From: Rhodanobacter lindaniclasticus
GTDB taxonomy: Bacteria; Pseudomonadota; Gammaproteobacteria; Xanthomonadales; Rhodanobacteraceae
Direction: 5' to 3'
DNA: 64,000 nucleotides
Assembly: GCF_004799035.1 (NCBI RefSeq)
Contig: NZ_MWIO01000025.1
Location: forward strand, 94,601 to 158,600
Each line of letters starts with the position of its first letter. Within the stretch, counting starts at the first letter, position 1. The translations under genes were made by a program, and so were the position numbers. This document shows, piece by piece, positions 61,518 to 64,000 of this stretch. The notes under the pieces were generated by a model. That model did not search any database and was not told where the DNA came from. It worked only from the letters and a program-made list of their open reading frames with translations.

Positions 61518-61731
61518 GGTCCTGTCCTTGCAGTGGGCGGGTCGGCCACCCGGACGGGCGGTCCCCGGGGGAACGCGTGCACCGGATCATAACGCGGTCG
61601 CTTCTGGCGAACCCCGGCGATGGCCTGCGTTGCCGCTCAGTCGCCGAGCAGAGCCATCCAGTTCCACGGCACCTGGTCCGCGGGGCCGGCTGATCGACCG
61701 GGCGCATGCTTTAATTCCCGTCCTGGTTTGC
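61518..61731. other. Intergenic region without recognised gene
   Basis: First part of the 346-nt gap between the oxidoreductase and the AHSA1-like gene. It must carry the oxidoreductase promoter on the minus strand, but no clear boxes were found. The right part of the gap is the repeat at 61732-61793 followed by the ribosome binding region of the next gene. Confidence 0.5.
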
Positions 61732-61793
61732 AAAAGACCGGAGCATGACGAACCCTGGAACCAAACGATTTGATCTCCTCCGTCCCGGTTTCG
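61732..61793 (+). repeat. Dispersed repeat copy 2
   Basis: AAAAGACCGGAGCATGACGA, then GGAACCAAACGATTT and CTCCTCCGTCCCGGTTTCG. This is the fullest copy of the family and lies upstream of the gene at 61864. A weaker TTCCCGTCCTGGTTT just before it suggests a partial second unit. Confidence 0.75.
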
Positions 61794-61863
61794 TGTCGAT
61801 ATGCGGCCTGCACGCTCGTCGCCATGGTGAGGACCCGCCTCGCCACTCACCTGGAGATCCATC

Positions 61864-62307
61864 ATGTCCGGCACTGTTCGCCTGCTGCGCGTGTTCACCG
61901 CTCCACCCGAACGCGTCTATCGCGCCTTCCTCGATCCCGCGGCCCTGGCCAAGTGGCTGCCGCCGGATGGCTTCACCTGCACCGTGCACGAGCTCGACGC
62001 GCGCGTCGGTGGCCGCTACCGCATGAGCTTCACCAACTTCGGCAACGGCAACGGCCACAGCTTCGGTGGCACGTACCTGGAACTGATGCCGAACCAGCGC
62101 ATCGTCCACGACGACCGCTTCGACGACCCCAACCTGCCCGGTACCATGGTCACCACCATCGCCTTGCGCGAGGTGAGCTGCGGCACCGAAGTGCAGATCG
62201 AGCAGGCCGGCATCCCCGACGTGATCCCCACTGAACAGTGCTACCTGGGCTGGCAGGAATCGCTGACCCTGCTGGAACGATTGGTGGAACCGACGATTCC
62301 GGGTTGA
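61864..62307 (+). CDS. SRPBCC/AHSA1-family protein
   Basis: 147 residues with the START-like fold of ATPase-activator-homologue (AHSA1) proteins: LLRVFTAPPERVYRAFLDPAALAKWLPP, GRYRMSFTNFG, GTYLELMPNQRIVHDDRF and GWQESLTLLERLVE. It is not paired with an ArsR gene, unlike the one at 51790. GGAG lies about 8 nt before ATG 61864. The ligand is unknown. Confidence 0.9.
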   Translation: MSGTVRLLRVFTAPPERVYRAFLDPAALAKWLPPDGFTCTVHELDARVGGRYRMSFTNFGNGNGHSFGGTYLELMPNQRIVHDDRFDDPNLPGTMVTTIALREVSCGTEVQIEQAGIPDVIPTEQCYLGWQESLTLLERLVEPTIPG

Positions 62308-62350
62308 ACCGCCACTGCAGGCAACGGGAGATGCGTTCACCGCCCGAACC

Positions 62351-62421
62351 GAAACCGTGACGGTGGAAGTCAGGCAGAAGACCGGAGCACCACGAACCTT
62401 GCTTCCTCCGTCACGGTTTCG
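62351..62421. repeat. Dispersed repeat copy 3, with its own inverted repeat
   Basis: AAGACCGGAGCACCACGAACC and CTTCCTCCGTCACGGTTTC match the repeat family but lack the middle ~15 nt. GAAACCGTGACGGTGGAAG (62351-62369) is complementary to 62402-62420 at 18 of 19 positions, so this copy forms a long hairpin. It lies downstream of the AHSA1-like gene. Confidence 0.7.
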
Positions 62422-62488
62422 CCCCGGATCGGTTTTGCGCGGAAGTCGTCCCTGGCACCTTTCCCGACAGCTCTTTCCTTGAGTCGGC

Positions 62489-62959
62489 TCACCGGCTCAC
62501 TTCGGCTGTGTGGTTCGCGCCCATCCTGAGCCTGTTTCGCTCGTAATCGATCAGCAGCTGGTCGGCTTCCAGATAGCGCTTTTGCCTGATAGCAGACTGC
62601 AGCATTTCCGCCACTTCCTCGTCGCTTTTGCCGCGAGCCAAATCGCGGTGCATGCGCGCAGCGAGATTCGGGTCGTAGGCCTTGGCGACCAGGTTGGCAC
62701 CCTGCGGCGACAAGCCCAGGCTTTGCCATGCCTCGGCCAGCTTGACGCGGAGCTTGGCAAGATTGGCCGCGGACTTCAGCCAGGACCGGCGCTCCGCCTC
62801 TTCCATATAGCGCATCGCGTTCTGCATCTCCCGATGCTCCCGCTCCTGATTCCGTATGACCTGGGAGGCCGACCCCGGATCCAGCTTGGCGGCCGTTTGT
62901 GCCCATGCCGCTGGCGCAAGCAAGGTCAGACCCATGGCAAAGAGGACATTCCGGTTCAT
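62489..62959 (-). CDS. Exported helical protein, unknown function
   Basis: 156 residues with a signal peptide (VLFAMGLTLLAPAAWAQT). The mature part is charged and helical (REHREMQNAMRYMEEAERRSW, LARGKSDEEVAEMLQSAIRQKRYLEADQLL). A strong AGGAGGTGG precedes ATG 62959. Its first ~55 codons and upstream region are duplicated at 63073-63350. No known family. Confidence 0.8.
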   Translation of the reverse strand: MNRNVLFAMGLTLLAPAAWAQTAAKLDPGSASQVIRNQEREHREMQNAMRYMEEAERRSWLKSAANLAKLRVKLAEAWQSLGLSPQGANLVAKAYDPNLAARMHRDLARGKSDEEVAEMLQSAIRQKRYLEADQLLIDYERNRLRMGANHTAEVSR

Positions 62960-63350
62960 CACGACCACCTCCTGCGTCAGCCGGCATCTCCGGCGAATGT
63001 ACACCAAGCAAAGGAAGCCAAGGAGCCGGATTCATTTACCACGAGTGGATTAATGAACCCGACCCCTTTTCTCGCCTCTTCCATATAGCGCGTCGCGTTC
63101 TGCATCTCCCGATGCTCCCTCTCCTGATTCCGTATGACCTGGGAGGCCGACCCCGGATCCAGCTTGGCGGCCGTTTGTGCCCATGCCGCTGGCGCAAGCA
63201 AGGTCAGACCCATGGCAAAGAGAACATTCCGGTTCATCACGACCACCTCCTGCGTCAGCCGGCATCTCCGGCGAATGTACACCAAGCAAAGGAAGCCAAG
63301 GAGCCGGATTCATTTACCACGAGTGAATTAATGAACCTGACCCATTTTCT
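62795..63350. repeat. 278-bp tandem direct duplication
   Basis: Units 62795-63072 and 63073-63350 are collinear and differ at only a few positions, so the event is recent. Each unit holds the 5' part of the exported-protein gene, its AGGAGG site, and a flank with GGATTCATT...AATGAACC, an inverted motif reminiscent of REP sequences mobilised by RAYT transposases. Confidence 0.93.
62977..63237 (-). pseudogene. Truncated duplicate of the exported-protein gene
   Basis: The second copy keeps the signal peptide and first ~51 residues (to RYMEEA), then continues into the flank of the first copy (KGVGFINPLVVNES...) and stops after 86 codons. It has the same ribosome binding site. It is a by-product of the 278-bp duplication and probably non-functional, though it could make a short secreted peptide. 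Confidence 0.8.
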
Positions 63351-63794
63351 CCTGCGAAACCGCAGGGATAGATCAATGGCTGGCACCGTTTCGATCCAAG
63401 CGACGGCTGTACTCAATCATGCGACTGGGCCGTGAGGCACTGCTGCGACGATGGTCAAGTGCCAGGCTCGAAGAGCTCATGGAGCAGATACGAAAGCCAT
63501 CCCCAGCGCTACTCGATCAGATGGCCGTGGCGGCATGAAAACGTGGGGAAACCTCAGCCTCCGTCCCGGTTTCGGCAGGTAGCTCGCCTCGCAAGGCGGT
63601 GAACGATTTCAATTAGCCATGTCCCCTTCAATTCTTCTCGCAATTTCATGCGACTCGACAAACAGCCGCGAGAGATTGACCATGGAGCGCCGGTGGATGT
63701 CATGACAGCTTTCGACTCACCGGAGGGCACTGCGCCAAGTTGAAGAAGAGGGGCCCAACCGGCGCGGTCAAAAACATCAAAAAGGGGAAACAGC
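63351..63794. other. Intergenic region with degraded sequence
   Basis: About 440 nt without a convincing gene. It holds a 39-codon ORF at 63419-63538 without a ribosome binding site and repeat copy 4. AT content is higher than in most of the window, suggesting remnants of a transferred element. The promoter of the lipoprotein gene at 63795 should lie at its right end. Confidence 0.5.
63556..63575 (+). repeat. Dispersed repeat copy 4 (fragment)
   Basis: Only the terminal CCTCCGTCCCGGTTTCG block of the repeat family is present. Confidence 0.5.
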
Positions 63795-64000
63795 ATGCAT
63801 TTCATGAAATGGGGTTTCGCGATCCTGTTGGTAGCCGGGTTGACGGGCTGCCAGTCGTCCATGATGGTGAGGTCGCCGGCCAATGCGGCAGCGCCCACAC
63901 CCGCTCCCGGCAAGGCATTGGTCGTGTTCATGCGGCCGTCTTCTTTCGGTGGCGCGATCCAATCGTCGGTTTACGACACGGCCGACTCAAACTCCACGTG
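63795..64000 (+). CDS. DUF2846-like lipoprotein, cut by the window end
   Basis: The first 68 codons only. ATG 63795 has AGGGGA about 7 nt upstream. A lipobox (GLTGC, Cys19) follows a short signal. After an Ala/Pro linker, KALVVFMRPSSFGGAIQSSVYD matches the start of DUF2846-type domains. The rest lies outside the window, so function and completeness cannot be judged. Confidence 0.75.
   Translation, partial: MHFMKWGFAILLVAGLTGCQSSMMVRSPANAAAPTPAPGKALVVFMRPSSFGGAIQSSVYDTADSNST

Noticed and set aside
63419..63538. 39-codon ORF (MRLGREALLRRW...)
   Set aside because: No ribosome binding site and no recognisable family; may be a transposase remnant but cannot be supported.
63554..63931. 125-codon minus-strand ORF
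   Set aside because: Overlaps the start of the DUF2846-like lipoprotein gene in antisense and runs through a repeat fragment; no ribosome binding site or signal.

Overview
The window is very GC-rich DNA with the gene content of a Gram-negative gammaproteobacterium of the Xanthomonadales/Lysobacterales, most likely Rhodanobacteraceae (Rhodanobacter, Dyella or a relative). The placement rests on three kinds of evidence: a lexA-imuA-imuB-dnaE2 mutagenesis cassette, two large TonB-dependent receptors and a stand-alone trpE, and several palindromic intergenic repeats of the type common in that order. It is inferred from gene content only. No rRNA, tRNA, CRISPR array, intact insertion sequence or prophage was seen.

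Layout. (1) 54-13690: a set of exported or peptide-handling genes that reads as a peptidoglycan-peptide scavenging locus. It holds an NlpC/P60 endopeptidase, a DUF819 membrane protein, a transglutaminase-like secreted protein, an Oar-type TonB receptor, a diaminopimelate-decarboxylase homologue, an M19 dipeptidase, two SxxK serine hydrolases and an AmiD-type lipoprotein amidase. (2) 13813-19611: a tripartite heavy-metal-type RND efflux operon. (3) 19836-31395: an amino-sugar locus with a TonB receptor, an AgaR-type DeoR regulator, a lipoprotein amidohydrolase, a Tat-exported GH36 glycosidase, an EamA permease, KbaZ, AgaS and a BadF-type sugar kinase. Repeated CGAAA elements in its two divergent promoter regions suggest an AgaR regulon. 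(4) 31438-34564: trpE and two uncharacterised genes. (5) 34622-38730: the PdsS/PdsR 'dedicated sortase' two-component pair, two tiny unannotated proteins, and a 62-residue ORF that looks like the stump of a class GN sortase.

(6) 39037-43385: housekeeping genes (rpe, djlA, a cytochrome c, purC, a DUF962/Mpo1-like gene and small membrane proteins). (7) 43505-49229: dnaE2, imuB, imuA and lexA, with a perfect palindrome just upstream of lexA. (8) 49293-53460: a TPR/transglutaminase-like protein, a long palindromic repeat, tpm, and an SRPBCC-ArsR pair behind two matching inverted repeats. (9) 53532-55534: a compact three-gene pilin / GspF-like / degenerate-pilin cluster. (10) 55610-64000: DUF1697, a small basic protein, a third serine hydrolase, a CGNR zinc-finger regulator divergent from a multi-TM protein across a 30-bp palindrome, a cNMP-binding/flavin reductase fusion, an AHSA1-like protein, a recent 278-bp tandem duplication that created a truncated gene copy, and the start of a DUF2846-like lipoprotein. 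A short dispersed repeat occurs at least four times in this last part.

The regions most worth following are the muropeptide locus, the amino-sugar locus (several textbook steps are missing and an unusual permease is present), the pilin-like trio, and the orphaned sortase-associated two-component system.
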